This document shows positions 49,181 to 59,051 of a DNA stretch of 64,000 nucleotides, piece after piece. Position numbers and translations under genes: made by a program. Within the stretch, counting starts at the first letter, position 1. The number at the start of each line of letters is the position of its first letter. This DNA is from Burkholderiales bacterium 39-55-53 (GTDB lineage: Bacteria; Pseudomonadota; Gammaproteobacteria; Burkholderiales; Burkholderiaceae_C). A model generated the notes under the pieces. It was given only the letters and a program-made list of their open reading frames with translations. It had not been told where the DNA came from and searched no databases. The stretch lies in NCBI GenBank assembly GCA_002282445.1, contig NCJK01000001.1:186001-250000 (forward strand), read 5' to 3'.

Positions 49181-52100
49181 TTAGGCAGTCAGTTGAGCGT
49201 GCATTTCCTGCACAGAAATGACATCCAACTTGTCCACATATTTCATCCCTTCCACAGCCGCTTCTGCGCCTGCGATGGTGGTGAAGGTGGTCACACGGTT
49301 GAGCAATGCCGAGGTACGAATGTGACGTGAATCAGCAATCGCATTGCGACGCTCTTCCACAGTGTTGATCACCAACACCACTTCGTTGTTCTTGATACTG
49401 TCCACAATGTGTGGGCGGCCTTCGGTCACTTTGTTCACCACATCACAAGGCACGCCGGCCTCAACAATGGATGCCGCTGTGCCTTTGGTCGCCAACAACT
49501 CGAAGCCCATGGCAGACAACTGACGCGCCACTTCAATGACACGTGGCTTGTCGTTGTTCTTCACAGAAATGAACACCTTGCCGGTGGAGCGACCATCGGC
49601 ATCACGAGGACGAGGCAACTTGGTGCCTGCACCCAGCTGGCTCTTCACAAAGGCTTCGCCAAATGTTTTGCCCACGCCCATGACTTCGCCCGTGGACTTC
49701 ATCTCTGGACCCAAAATCGTATCGACGCCTGGGAACTTCACGAACGGGAACACCGCTTCTTTCACGCTGAAATAAGGTGGCGTGACTTCTTTGGTGATGC
49801 CTTGCGACGCGAGTGTTTGACCCGCCATGCAACGTGCAGCGACCTTGGCCAGCTGGATGCCAGTGGCTTTGGACACATAAGGCACAGTGCGTGAAGCACG
49901 TGGGTTGACTTCGAGCACGTATATGACGTCTTTGCCGTCGACATGTTGAATGGCGAATTGCACGTTCATCAAGCCGACCACATTCAAAGCACCGGCCATC
50001 GCAGCAGATTGGCGCTTGAGCTCGGTCACAGTGGCTTCAGACAAAGAGTACGGAGGCAAGGAGCAAGCCGAGTCGCCGCTGTGTACGCCCGCCTGTTCGA
50101 TGTGTTCCATCACGCCACCGATGAAGGTCTTGCCTTCAGGGTCGCGCAAACAATCCACATCACACTCAATCGCGTCATTCAAGAAGCGGTCAAGCAACAC
50201 AGGTGAGTCATGCGACACCTTGACGGCTTCGCGCATGTAGCGCTCAAGGTCGCGTTGCTCGTGCACGATTTCCATGGCGCGGCCACCCAGCACATAACTG
50301 GGGCGAACGACCAAGGGGTAGCCCAATGCAGCCGCTTTTTCCAAAGCTTCTGGCTCAGTGCGTGCCGTGGCGTTCGGTGGCTGGCGCAGACCGAGGTCAT
50401 GCAACAGCTTTTGGAAACGCTCACGGTCTTCAGCAGCGTCAATCATGTCAGGACTGGTGCCGATGATGGGCACGCCAGCCGCTTCCAAATCGAGCGCTAA
50501 CTTCAAAGGTGTTTGACCACCGTATTGCACGATGACGCCGGTTGGTTTTTCTTTGTCGACGATTTCGAGCACGTCTTCGAGCGTCAATGGCTCGAAGTAC
50601 AAACGGTCAGAAGTGTCGTAGTCGGTAGACACGGTCTCAGGGTTGCAGTTGACCATGATGGTTTCGTAGCCGTCTTCGCGCATGGCGAGCGCAGCGTGAA
50701 CGCAGCAGTAGTCAAATTCGATGCCTTGGCCGATGCGGTTGGGGCCGCCACCGAGCACCATGATCTTTTTGTTATTGGTGGGTTCAGCTTCGCACTCACC
50801 ATCACCATGGCCTTCGTAGCACGAGTACATGTAAGCGGTGTCGGTCGAGAACTCTGCCGCACATGTGTCCACGCGTTTGTAAACAGGGCGAATGTTGAGT
50901 TCATGGCGACGTGCACGCACCACATGCTCAGTGGTTTTGAGCAACTTGGCCAAACGACGATCTGAGAAGCCCTTCTTTTTCAATGCGCGCAACTCTTCGG
51001 CCGTGATGGCTTCAAGCGTGGTGGTTTCGACTTCGAGTTCGATCTTCACGATCTCTTCGATTTGCACCAAGAACCAAGGGTCAATCTTGGTCAAGGCAAA
51101 CACCTCGTCCACGCTCAAGCCCATGGCGAAAGCATCGCCCACGTACCAAATACGCTCGGGACCGGGCTCGCCCAGTTCCTTTTCGAGCACTTCGCGGTCT
51201 TGGGTTTTTTCGTTCATGCCATCCACGCCCACTTCCAAACCGCGCAGGGCTTTTTGGAAGGACTCTTGGAAGGTACGGCCCATGGCCATCACCTCACCCA
51301 CCGATTTCATTTGAGTGGTCAAGCGGCTGTCGGCTGTTGGGAATTTTTCAAACGCAAAACGTGGAATCTTAGTGACCACGTAGTCGATCGATGGCTCAAA
51401 CGAAGCTGGCGTTGCACCACCCGTGATTTCGTTGCGCAACTCATCGAGCGTGTAACCCACAGCCAACTTGGCCGCGACTTTAGCAATCGGGAAACCCGTA
51501 GCTTTAGAAGCCAATGCAGATGAACGAGACACGCGTGGGTTCATCTCAATGACGACCATGCGGCCGTCTTTGGGGTTGATTGAAAACTGCACGTTCGAGC
51601 CGCCCGTGTCCACACCAATTTCGCGCAACACAGCCAAAGAGGCGTTACGCAAAATTTGATATTCCTTGTCGGTCAAGGTTTGTGCGGGCGCCACGGTGAT
51701 GGAGTCACCAGTGTGCACACCCATGGGGTCCAAGTTTTCGATCGAGCAAATGATGATGCAGTTGTCCGCCTTGTCGCGCACCACTTCCATCTCGTACTCT
51801 TTCCAACCGAGCAATGACTCTTCAATCAACAACTCGTTGGTGGGCGAAGCCTCAAGGCCGCGCTTACAGATGACTTCAAATTCTTCTGGGTTATAGGCAA
51901 TACCGCCGCCTGTGCCGCCGAGCGTGAAGCTGGGGCGAATGACGGTGGGGAAACCCACGCGCTTTTGAACATCCCAGGCTTCTTCCATGCTGTGCGCAAT
52001 GCCTGAACGCGCAGAGCCCAGACCAATCTTCGTCATGGCGTCTTTGAACTTCAAGCGGTCTTCGGCTTTGTCGATGGCCTCAGGCGTCGCGCCAATCAGC

Positions 52101-52441
52101 TCAACCTTGTACTTGGCCAACACGCCGTGGTGCCACAAATCCAATGCGCAGTTCAGCGCCGTTTGGCCGCCCATGGTGGGCAGGATGGCATCTGGACGCT
52201 CTTTGGCAATGATCTTCTCGACCGTTTGCCAAGTGATGGGTTCGATGTAGGTGACATCTGCCGTGGCAGGGTCGGTCATGATCGTGGCGGGGTTGCTGTT
52301 GATCAAGATGACTTTGTAGCCCTCTTCACGCAAAGCTTTACAAGCTTGCACGCCAGAGTAATCGAACTCACAGGCCTGACCAATGATGATCGGGCCTGCG
52401 CCAATGATGAGAATGCTTTTTAGGTCGGTGCGCTTTGGCAT
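49181..52441 (-). CDS. carB: Carbamoyl phosphate synthase large subunit
   Basis: Makes carbamoyl phosphate from bicarbonate, ammonia and two ATP for arginine and pyrimidine synthesis. The 1086-residue chain is two homologous ATP-grasp halves, with signatures [21 protein letters not shown] and [19 protein letters not shown] for the two synthetase cores and the oligomerisation domain between. The C-terminal MGS-like allosteric domain (residues about 945-1080) includes [14 protein letters not shown], the site bound by UMP and ornithine in E. coli. It lies two bases after carA. Confidence 0.98.
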   Translation of the reverse strand: MPKRTDLKSILIIGAGPIIIGQACEFDYSGVQACKALREEGYKVILINSNPATIMTDPATADVTYIEPITWQTVEKIIAKERPDAILPTMGGQTALNCALDLWHHGVLAKYKVELIGATPEAIDKAEDRLKFKDAMTKIGLGSARSGIAHSMEEAWDVQKRVGFPTVIRPSFTLGGTGGGIAYNPEEFEVICKRGLEASPTNELLIEESLLGWKEYEMEVVRDKADNCIIICSIENLDPMGVHTGDSITVAPAQTLTDKEYQILRNASLAVLREIGVDTGGSNVQFSINPKDGRMVVIEMNPRVSRSSALASKATGFPIAKVAAKLAVGYTLDELRNEITGGATPASFEPSIDYVVTKIPRFAFEKFPTADSRLTTQMKSVGEVMAMGRTFQESFQKALRGLEVGVDGMNEKTQDREVLEKELGEPGPERIWYVGDAFAMGLSVDEVFALTKIDPWFLVQIEEIVKIELEVETTTLEAITAEELRALKKKGFSDRRLAKLLKTTEHVVRARRHELNIRPVYKRVDTCAAEFSTDTAYMYSCYEGHGDGECEAEPTNNKKIMVLGGGPNRIGQGIEFDYCCVHAALAMREDGYETIMVNCNPETVSTDYDTSDRLYFEPLTLEDVLEIVDKEKPTGVIVQYGGQTPLKLALDLEAAGVPIIGTSPDMIDAAEDRERFQKLLHDLGLRQPPNATARTEPEALEKAAALGYPLVVRPSYVLGGRAMEIVHEQRDLERYMREAVKVSHDSPVLLDRFLNDAIECDVDCLRDPEGKTFIGGVMEHIEQAGVHSGDSACSLPPYSLSEATVTELKRQSAAMAGALNVVGLMNVQFAIQHVDGKDVIYVLEVNPRASRTVPYVSKATGIQLAKVAARCMAGQTLASQGITKEVTPPYFSVKEAVFPFVKFPGVDTILGPEMKSTGEVMGVGKTFGEAFVKSQLGAGTKLPRPRDADGRSTGKVFISVKNNDKPRVIEVARQLSAMGFELLATKGTAASIVEAGVPCDVVNKVTEGRPHIVDSIKNNEVVLVINTVEERRNAIADSRHIRTSALLNRVTTFTTIAGAEAAVEGMKYVDKLDVISVQEMHAQLTA

Positions 52442-52443
52442 GA

Positions 52444-53607
52444 TTATTTCGCCTCCATCAGTTTGATGAAGCGGTCAAAGAGGTAAGCAATGTCGTGCGG
52501 TCCGGGCGATGCTTCAGGGTGACCTTGAAAGCAAAACGCGGGCTTGTCGGTGCGGGCCAAGCCCTGCAAAGTGCCGTCAAACAAAGACACGTGGGTGGCA
52601 CGTAAGTTCGCGGGTAATGATTTTTCGTCCACTGCAAAACCGTGGTTTTGGCTGGTGATAGACACGCGACCTGAGTCGAGGTCTTTCACAGGATGGTTCG
52701 CGCCATGGTGGCCAAACTTCATCTTGAAAGTTTTCGCGCCACTGGCCAAGGCCATGATTTGATGGCCCAAGCAAATGCCAAAGGTGGGAATGCCAGTTTC
52801 GATCAACTCAGCAGCCGCAGCAATTGCATAGTCGCAAGGCTGAGGGTCGCCAGGGCCGTTGGACAAGAAGATGCCGTCAGGCTTGTGCTTGAGCACGTCA
52901 GCCGCTGGTGTCTTCGCAGGCACCACGGTTACTTTGCAACCGCGCTCGGCCAACATGCGCAAGATGTTTTTCTTCACGCCGAAGTCATATGCGACGACAT
53001 GGAACTTAGGTGCGGTCAAGTTGCCATAGCCTTCGCCCAATGCCCACTCGGTTTGTGTCCACTCATACGACTTGGACACGGTGACTTTTTGCGCCAAATC
53101 GAGGCCGGCCATATTAGGCGCGCCTTTGGCGGCTGCAACCGCTTGGTCGATGATAGCTTGTGTGACTTCTTGGCCTTTCGCCAAGCCCACGATCGCGCCG
53201 TTTTGCGCGCCCTTGGTGCGCAAGATGCGAGTGAGTTGACGTGTGTCGATGTTGGCAATGGCCACGGTACCTGCATCAACCAAATAGGCCGACAAGGTTT
53301 GGCTAGAACGGAAGTTGCTTGCGACCAAAGGCAAGTCTTTGATGATCAAGCCAGCAGCATGGACTTTGTCAGCTTCGATGTCTTCCACGTTGACGCCGTA
53401 GTTACCGATGTGCGGGTACGTCAAAGTGACGATCTGCTGGCAGTAGCTAGGGTCAGTGAGGATTTCCTGATAGCCGGTGAGTGAGGTGTTGAACACCACT
53501 TCGCCGACTGTGGAGCCGGTGGCTCCAATCGAGTTGCCGATAAAGACCGTGCCGTCTGCGAGCGCCAAGATGGCGGGCGGGAAGGTTCCCTGAAGAGACA
53601 AAAGCAC
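52444..53607 (-). CDS. carA: Carbamoyl phosphate synthase small subunit
   Basis: Glutaminase subunit that supplies ammonia to CarB. The 387 residues comprise an N-terminal CPSase domain ([37 protein letters not shown]) and a class I amidotransferase domain. The nucleophile is the cysteine in [13 protein letters not shown], and the His/Glu pair is in [14 protein letters not shown]. The start is a GTG, with GGAG six bases upstream. It follows a leader of about 120 bases, starting at a good TATAAT element. Confidence 0.96.
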   Translation of the reverse strand: MLLSLQGTFPPAILALADGTVFIGNSIGATGSTVGEVVFNTSLTGYQEILTDPSYCQQIVTLTYPHIGNYGVNVEDIEADKVHAAGLIIKDLPLVASNFRSSQTLSAYLVDAGTVAIANIDTRQLTRILRTKGAQNGAIVGLAKGQEVTQAIIDQAVAAAKGAPNMAGLDLAQKVTVSKSYEWTQTEWALGEGYGNLTAPKFHVVAYDFGVKKNILRMLAERGCKVTVVPAKTPAADVLKHKPDGIFLSNGPGDPQPCDYAIAAAAELIETGIPTFGICLGHQIMALASGAKTFKMKFGHHGANHPVKDLDSGRVSITSQNHGFAVDEKSLPANLRATHVSLFDGTLQGLARTDKPAFCFQGHPEASPGPHDIAYLFDRFIKLMEAK

Positions 53608-53734
53608 TGGGTTCTCCGGAATAGTTCGGGTACGCCTCAGCGCTCACAAGAGAACGTGTCTCTTTGGCTGCTTTGTTCGAGGAATTTGCCTAGGTTTGAG
53701 CTGGGGCGTACAGGTTGATGCGGGAAAGCCTCTC

Positions 53735-53740
53735 ATTATA
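53735..53740 (-). promoter_or_regulatory. Candidate carAB promoter -10 element
   Basis: A perfect TATAAT on the minus strand, 128 bases before the carA GTG. The -35 position at 17-base spacing (TTCGGG) is weak. The leader between holds a short AGAGA/TCTCT hairpin around 53650-53665 but no obvious terminator or leader peptide. Confidence 0.55.
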
Positions 53741-53776
53741 TCCGAGGCACTGGTTTTCCCGAATCAAATAGGCGAA

Positions 53777-54553
53777 TTAAGCCAAATGACAGGTCGCGCT
53801 GGCGTGTAAGCAAATAGCAGCAGCCGAGGCCACATTGAGCGACTCTTCCCCACCTGGCTGGGCAATGCGCACATGCACAGCAGCGCGATCCGCCAAAGCG
53901 GCAGACACGCCCTGCCCTTCGTGGCCCATGAGCCATGCGCAAGGCATGGGCAGCTTAGCCTCCGCCAGCAAGGTATGCAGAAATGGGCCTTGGTGTGAGC
54001 TGGTGGCAACCCAAGGCATGTCCAAGGCATTCAAATCGTCGGCGCTCAGGCCTTCGACCAAATGCAGCCCAAAATGCGCGCCCATGCCGGCCCGCAAAAC
54101 CTTGGGCGACCACAAAGCGGCAGAACCTTTAATGGCCAACACTTGCTTGAAACCAAAGGCCGAGGCGCTGCGCAAAATTGAACCCACGTTGCCTGCATCT
54201 TGCACGCGGTCAAGCACCACCGTAGGCGTCTTGGCTTGGATGTCAAGGGCACTGGGTGCCGCCAAGATAAAACCCATCTTGGCGGGTGACTCTAGGTTGC
54301 TGATTTCGGCAAACAGCGCATCGGGCAACACCGTGTTGCGCTCGGCTGCTTGCGTCCATTCGCGTGGCGCTGTGGCCCACAGCGATTCGGCAAACACCGC
54401 GTGCTCAGGCTTCACGCCACGCGTGAGCGCAGCACGGCACAGGTGATCGCCCTCAAGCCACACGCGGCCAAGTTTGCGGTAGGCCGTGCTGTCTTGCGAC
54501 AAACGACGCAGGTCTTTGACCATTGGGTTGTCACGCGAGGTGATCAAGTTCAT
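53777..54553 (-). CDS. TrmH/SpoU family RNA methyltransferase
   Basis: Probable rRNA or tRNA 2'-O-ribose methyltransferase, 258 residues. An N-terminal substrate-binding region ([34 protein letters not shown]) precedes the SPOUT knot with motif 1 [18 protein letters not shown], motif 2 [13 protein letters not shown] and motif 3 [18 protein letters not shown]. These are the classical SpoU motifs. RlmB-like is the nearest type, though the precise target nucleotide is not assignable. It overlaps rnhB by four bases at its start, so it belongs to the lpx-rnhB operon tail. Confidence 0.93.
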   Translation of the reverse strand: MNLITSRDNPMVKDLRRLSQDSTAYRKLGRVWLEGDHLCRAALTRGVKPEHAVFAESLWATAPREWTQAAERNTVLPDALFAEISNLESPAKMGFILAAPSALDIQAKTPTVVLDRVQDAGNVGSILRSASAFGFKQVLAIKGSAALWSPKVLRAGMGAHFGLHLVEGLSADDLNALDMPWVATSSHQGPFLHTLLAEAKLPMPCAWLMGHEGQGVSAALADRAAVHVRIAQPGGEESLNVASAAAICLHASATCHLA

Positions 54554-55167
54554 TTCAAAACCTCGGCCACAGGAGAAAACGATTTACGGTGCCAAGGCGT
54601 AGCACCGTGTTCCTGGAGGGCTTGCAAGTGCGCCGCTGTGCCATAACCTTTGTGACCATCAAAACCGTACTGCGGATACTGCACATGCAGTTCTTGACAC
54701 CAGCGGTCACGATGAACCTTGGCCAAGATGGATGCTGCAGAAATAGCTTGCACCTTGCTATCACCTTTGACGATGGCTTCAGCCAACACATCCAGCACGG
54801 GCAAGCGGTTGCCATCGACCAGCACCTTGGTGGGCTTCAATCGCAAACCTTCCACCGCACGACGCATGGCCAACATGGTGGCTTGCAAGATGTTGAGTTC
54901 GTCAATCTCTTCCACCGTCGCTTCGGCAATCGAGCAGCACAAAGCCTTGGCGCGAATCTCATCGTACAAACGCTCGCGCTTCAAGGCAGTGAGTTTTTTG
55001 GAGTCGGCCAAGCCCGCAATGGGGTTCAAGTCATCCAAGATCACAGCAGCAGCCACCACAGGCCCAGCCAACGGACCACGACCAGCCTCATCCACCCCAG
55101 CGATTAAGCCTGGGGCATCCCAAATGAGCGCGGCTTGTTCAGCGCGCAAGAACTTTTTCGATCGCAT
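54550..55167 (-). CDS. rnhB: Ribonuclease HII
   Basis: Removes ribonucleotides misincorporated in DNA and cuts RNA-DNA hybrids. About 205 residues with the acidic active site [21 protein letters not shown] (DEG motif), [14 protein letters not shown], the Asp in [10 protein letters not shown] and the Asp near [11 protein letters not shown]. The ATG at 55167 overlaps the lpxB end by 29 bases. A TTG seven codons later would leave an eight-base overlap and is a realistic alternative. The lpxB-rnhB order is conserved in proteobacteria. Confidence 0.94.
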   Translation of the reverse strand: MRSKKFLRAEQAALIWDAPGLIAGVDEAGRGPLAGPVVAAAVILDDLNPIAGLADSKKLTALKRERLYDEIRAKALCCSIAEATVEEIDELNILQATMLAMRRAVEGLRLKPTKVLVDGNRLPVLDVLAEAIVKGDSKVQAISAASILAKVHRDRWCQELHVQYPQYGFDGHKGYGTAAHLQALQEHGATPWHRKSFSPVAEVLK

Positions 55168-56281
55168 GAGCCGCCAGTGCGGGGGTATCGCGGCGCAGCG
55201 TGTCGTGCAGCGTCGCAAAGCGTTGTTGAACTACGGTAGCTGCCGCAGGGTTGTTCAGCCATTGCAATACTTCATGCGCCAATGCATCGGGGGTGGCTGC
55301 GTCTTGTAACAGCTCAGGCACCACAAAGTCTTGACACAAGATGTTGGGCAAACCAACCCAAGGCTGCAATTTTTTGCGGCGCATGATTTGCCAGCTGAGC
55401 CAGTTCATGTTGTAGGCAATCACCATGGGGCGCTTGAACAATGCAGCTTCTAGCGTGGCCGTACCGCTGGCAATGAGCGTCACATCGCAAGCGGCCAATG
55501 CCGCATGCGATTGGCCGTTGAGCACCATGAGATTGGGCACCTCGCCCACATCCTTGGCAATGGCTTCAATGCGCGCACGCAACGCTGGCATGGCGGGCAA
55601 AACAAAGTGAATGCCTGGCTGCTGCTTGGCCATGCGCTGCGCAGCTTGCAAAAAGCGATGCGCCAAATACTCAATTTCAGAACTGCGACTGCCTGGGAAC
55701 AAAGCCACCACCGTGGCGTCATGCGGCAAGCCTAGTGCAGTCCGAGCAGCAGCACGGTCTGGCACACCGGGAATATTTTTGGCTAAAGGATGGCCCACAT
55801 AAGTGGCGTCGATGCCATGCTGCGCGAGCAAATCGGTTTCGAACGGGAAGATGCACAACACATGGTCAACGCTTTGGCGAATTTTCTCCACACGATCTGC
55901 CCGCCAAGCCCAGATGGACGGACACACAAAGTGAATGGTGGGAATCCCTTGGGCTTTGAGGTCGCGTTCTAAATCAAGGTTGAAGTCTGGTGCATCGACA
56001 CCAATGAACGCGCTGGGAGGATTGGACAGCAAGCGTTCACGCAGCTGGTTACGAATACCCACTATTTCTCGGTAGTGGCGCAGAACTTCGACGTAGCCGC
56101 GAACTGCGAGTTTTTCGTATGGCCACCAAGGCTCAAAACCCTGTGCCTCCATGCGCGGGCCACCAATGCCGGCGCTGTGCATGTCAGGCCATTTATCGCG
56201 CATGCCACCCAGCAACAGGCCCGCGAGCAAATCGCCCGAGGCCTCGCCTGCGACGAGCGAGAAAGACAGGGCCTCGGCCAT
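55139..56281 (-). CDS. lpxB: Lipid-A-disaccharide synthase
   Basis: Inner-membrane-associated glycosyltransferase joining UDP-2,3-diacylglucosamine and lipid X to the disaccharide precursor of lipid A. The 380 residues show [17 protein letters not shown] at the N-terminus, [27 protein letters not shown], the [18 protein letters not shown] motif and [22 protein letters not shown]. It starts five bases after lpxA and overlaps rnhB. Confidence 0.96.
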   Translation of the reverse strand: MAEALSFSLVAGEASGDLLAGLLLGGMRDKWPDMHSAGIGGPRMEAQGFEPWWPYEKLAVRGYVEVLRHYREIVGIRNQLRERLLSNPPSAFIGVDAPDFNLDLERDLKAQGIPTIHFVCPSIWAWRADRVEKIRQSVDHVLCIFPFETDLLAQHGIDATYVGHPLAKNIPGVPDRAAARTALGLPHDATVVALFPGSRSSEIEYLAHRFLQAAQRMAKQQPGIHFVLPAMPALRARIEAIAKDVGEVPNLMVLNGQSHAALAACDVTLIASGTATLEAALFKRPMVIAYNMNWLSWQIMRRKKLQPWVGLPNILCQDFVVPELLQDAATPDALAHEVLQWLNNPAAATVVQQRFATLHDTLRRDTPALAAHAIEKVLAR

Positions 56282-56286
56282 AAGAT

Positions 56287-57081
56287 TTAGCGAATGATGC
56301 CGCGTTGCGGCGAAGTGTGGTTCAAGAAGTCCAGCATCATGGCCACATCGGGTGCGGCTTCTGGTTTTTCTTGGGTCAATGCAGCGATACGGACTTTGGC
56401 TTGATCCAAGGTTAAGTCGTCGCGATACAAAGCTTTGTGCATGGCCTTGACGGCGCTGATGCGCTCAGGAGAAAAACCGCGACGACGAAGACCTTCGAAG
56501 TTCATCGAGCGCGGTTCTGCGGGTTGGCCTTGGCACATCACAAACGGGGGCACATCGGCAAACAAGAGTGAGTGCATGGCCGAGAAGCTGTGCGCGCCAA
56601 TACGTACAAACTGATGCACCACGGTAAATCCACCCAAGATCACCCAGTCACCCACATGCACGTGGCCTGCCAACTGCGCGCTATTAGCGAAGATGGTGTG
56701 GTTGCCCACGATGCAATCGTGCGCCAAATGCACATAAGCCATGATCCAGTTGTCATTGCCCACTTTAGTGATGCCAGCATCGCCGGGTGAGCCAATGTTG
56801 AACGTACAAAACTCACGGATGGTGTTGCGGTCGCCGATGATCAACTCGCAAGGCTCGCCTGCGTACTTCTTGTCTTGCGGAATCGCGCCCAAAGAATTGA
56901 ACTGAAAAATCCGGTTGTCGTTGCCAATCGTGGTGTGACCTTCGATCACGCAATGCGGCCCCACGGTCGTACCTGCACCAATGCGCACATTGGGCCCGAT
57001 GATGGTGTAAGGCCCCACCTGCACCGAGCTGTCGAGCTCGGCTTTGGGGTCAACAATAGCTGTGGCGTGAATGAGGCTCAT
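56287..57081 (-). CDS. lpxA: UDP-N-acetylglucosamine acyltransferase
   Basis: First acylation step of lipid A, moving a 3-hydroxyacyl chain from ACP onto UDP-GlcNAc. The 264 residues form a left-handed beta-helix of hexapeptide repeats ([18 protein letters not shown]). The catalytic histidine lies in [14 protein letters not shown], with [17 protein letters not shown] following. A C-terminal helical domain carries [11 protein letters not shown]. It lies 33 bases after fabZ in the conserved order lpxD-fabZ-lpxA-lpxB. Confidence 0.97.
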   Translation of the reverse strand: MSLIHATAIVDPKAELDSSVQVGPYTIIGPNVRIGAGTTVGPHCVIEGHTTIGNDNRIFQFNSLGAIPQDKKYAGEPCELIIGDRNTIREFCTFNIGSPGDAGITKVGNDNWIMAYVHLAHDCIVGNHTIFANSAQLAGHVHVGDWVILGGFTVVHQFVRIGAHSFSAMHSLLFADVPPFVMCQGQPAEPRSMNFEGLRRRGFSPERISAVKAMHKALYRDDLTLDQAKVRIAALTQEKPEAAPDVAMMLDFLNHTSPQRGIIR

Positions 57082-57114
57082 CGTCTGCTGTTTGGCTTGT
57101 TGGTTGATTAGTGC

Positions 57115-57558
57115 TTAGGCGATGGAACGCATGGTGCACATCAAATCGGCTTCTGTGGCCACAACATCGCCCACTTTGGCGCGCGCTTTGAATTTGAAGA
57201 TACCAGCCTTCATGCGGTCCAACTCAACTTCTAAGATGAGCTGATCACCTGGCTCAACGGGGCGTTTGAAACGCGCACCATCAATGCCCGCAAAGTAATA
57301 AACGGTCTTGTCATCGGGCGCAGCGCCCAAGGTATCGAATGCCAACAAAGCAGCAGCTTGCGCCAATGCTTCCAGAATCAACACGCCAGGCATAACTGGG
57401 TGATGCGGAAAATGACCACCAAAAAATGGCTCGTTCATGGTCACATTCTTGAGCGCCTTGATGCTTTTGCCCTTTTCAATTTCCATCACGCGGTCCACCA
57501 ACAAAAATGGATAACGGTGTGGCAACTGCTTCAAGATTTGATGAATGTCCATGCTCAT
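57115..57558 (-). CDS. fabZ: 3-hydroxyacyl-ACP dehydratase FabZ
   Basis: Hot-dog fold dehydratase in fatty acid elongation. The 147-residue length is standard. The catalytic His and Glu are in [24 protein letters not shown], preceded by [17 protein letters not shown]. The first ATG overlaps the lpxD stop by four bases (ATGA), implying coupled translation; a second ATG two codons later is possible. Its activity competes with LpxA for 3-hydroxyacyl-ACP, which makes the shared operon meaningful. Confidence 0.97.
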   Translation of the reverse strand: MSMDIHQILKQLPHRYPFLLVDRVMEIEKGKSIKALKNVTMNEPFFGGHFPHHPVMPGVLILEALAQAAALLAFDTLGAAPDDKTVYYFAGIDGARFKRPVEPGDQLILEVELDRMKAGIFKFKARAKVGDVVATEADLMCTMRSIA

Positions 57559-58538
57559 TTTTTTTGACTTTCTAAAACGGATTCAAGAGATTTGATACGG
57601 TCGCGCAAGCGGTGCAATTGACGCAGCGTGGCGGCGTTTTTCTCCCACGACGCATTGTCGTCGATTGGGAACACACCGCTGTATTGACCAGGCTGGCGGA
57701 TCGATCGCATGACCACCGATGCGGCAGAAATATGCACACCATCAGCAAGTTCCAAATGGCCCAACACAATTGCGCCGCCACCCACAGTGCAATTGGCACC
57801 AATGCGCGCACTACCTGCCACACCCGCGCAACCGGCCATGGCCGTATTTGCACCCACGTGCACGTTGTGGCCAATTTGAACCAAGTTGTCTAGCTTGACG
57901 CCGTCTTCAATGATGGTGTCATCTAATGCGCCACGATCGATGCAGGTATTGGCACCGATTTCGACATCGTTGCCAATGCGAACCGCACCAAGCTGCTCAA
58001 TTTTTTCCCAACGGCCTTCAAACAAGGCAAAGCCAAAGCCGTCGGCTCCAATCACGACACCTGCGTGCACGATGCAACGCTCACCGATGTGGCAATCTTC
58101 GCCCACAGTGATGCCTGATTTGAGCCAAGTGTTTGCGCCAATGGATGCACCACGTTCGATCACACACAGCGGGCCAATGCGAGCACTGGCGTCCACATGG
58201 GCTTGAGGATGAATCACGGCACTGGGATGCACCAAAGGCTCATCGCTCACTCGCGTGTGTTGACGCCACAGCTGGGTCAAACGTGCAAAGTAGTGATAGG
58301 GGTTGTCTGCCACGATCAAGGCCATGCTGACCTGGACAGTTTCTGCAACTGCGGGCGACACAATGACACAACCCGCTTGTGTCGTGGCGAGTTGAGACTG
58401 GTATTTGGGGTTGCTTAAAAAGCTCAGCGCGTCGGCTTGAGCAGTGTCAAGCGGCGCGAGTTTTTGGATGATGTGTTGGGAGTCGCCAATCAGGCGACCA
58501 CCCAAGCTTTCAACGATCTGGCCGAGACTCAGTGCCAC
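57555..58538 (-). CDS. lpxD: UDP-3-O-(3-hydroxyacyl)glucosamine N-acyltransferase
   Basis: Adds the N-linked acyl chain in lipid A synthesis. The 327 residues have an N-terminal uridine-binding domain ([35 protein letters not shown]) and a long hexapeptide-repeat helix with the catalytic His in [18 protein letters not shown]. The C-terminal region ends in a short coiled helix ([17 protein letters not shown]). It is six bases downstream of skp. Confidence 0.97.
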   Translation of the reverse strand: MALSLGQIVESLGGRLIGDSQHIIQKLAPLDTAQADALSFLSNPKYQSQLATTQAGCVIVSPAVAETVQVSMALIVADNPYHYFARLTQLWRQHTRVSDEPLVHPSAVIHPQAHVDASARIGPLCVIERGASIGANTWLKSGITVGEDCHIGERCIVHAGVVIGADGFGFALFEGRWEKIEQLGAVRIGNDVEIGANTCIDRGALDDTIIEDGVKLDNLVQIGHNVHVGANTAMAGCAGVAGSARIGANCTVGGGAIVLGHLELADGVHISAASVVMRSIRQPGQYSGVFPIDDNASWEKNAATLRQLHRLRDRIKSLESVLESQKK

Positions 58539-58544
58539 GGCAGA

Positions 58545-59051
58545 TTATTTAGCGGCGTTGATGACCTTCAGCACTTTGTCGGTGATGTCGTGCTTGGGGT
58601 TGATATACACAGCTTCTTGCAACACCAAGTCGTATTTTTCACTCTCAGCCACTTGCTTGATCACACGGTTGGCACGCTCCAGCACTTGCTGGAATTCTTC
58701 GTTCTTGCGTGCATTGAGCTCTTCTTGAAACTCGCGACGCTTGCGTTGGAAATCGCGGTCTTGTTCACCCAATTGTTTTTGACGAGAAACGCGTTGAGAC
58801 TCAGACAACGTTGGCGCATCACGCTCGAATTTTTCAACGGATGCCTTCAATGATTTTTCTGCATCCACCAAATCTTTTTCGCGCTTTGAAAACTCTTGTT
58901 CCAACTTGGCCTGCGCTTGCTTGGCTGTTGTGGACTCTTTAAAAATTCGGTCAGTGTTGATAAAACCAATGCGAATCTCTTCGGCTTGCGCACAGAATGC
59001 AGCAAAGCCCAACACAACGGCTAAGGAAATTTGACGGGTCAACGTAGTCAT
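58545..59051 (-). CDS. skp: OmpH/Skp family periplasmic chaperone
   Basis: Exported chaperone that carries unfolded outer membrane proteins to the BAM complex. The 168-residue precursor has a Sec signal peptide (MTTLTRQISLAVVLGFAAFCAQA). The mature protein starts with the small core strand EEIRIGFINTDRIFKEST, followed by a long charged helical hairpin (LEQEFSKREKDLVDAEKSLK and QRKRREFQEELNARKNEEF). The ATG overlaps the bamA stop by one base (TGATG), so the two are coupled. Confidence 0.95.
   Translation of the reverse strand: MTTLTRQISLAVVLGFAAFCAQAEEIRIGFINTDRIFKESTTAKQAQAKLEQEFSKREKDLVDAEKSLKASVEKFERDAPTLSESQRVSRQKQLGEQDRDFQRKRREFQEELNARKNEEFQQVLERANRVIKQVAESEKYDLVLQEAVYINPKHDITDKVLKVINAAK

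Noticed and set aside
53453-53647. A short GTG frame in the carA leader as a leader peptide
   Set aside because: It runs out of frame deep into carA, has no ribosome site and no run of regulatory codons.
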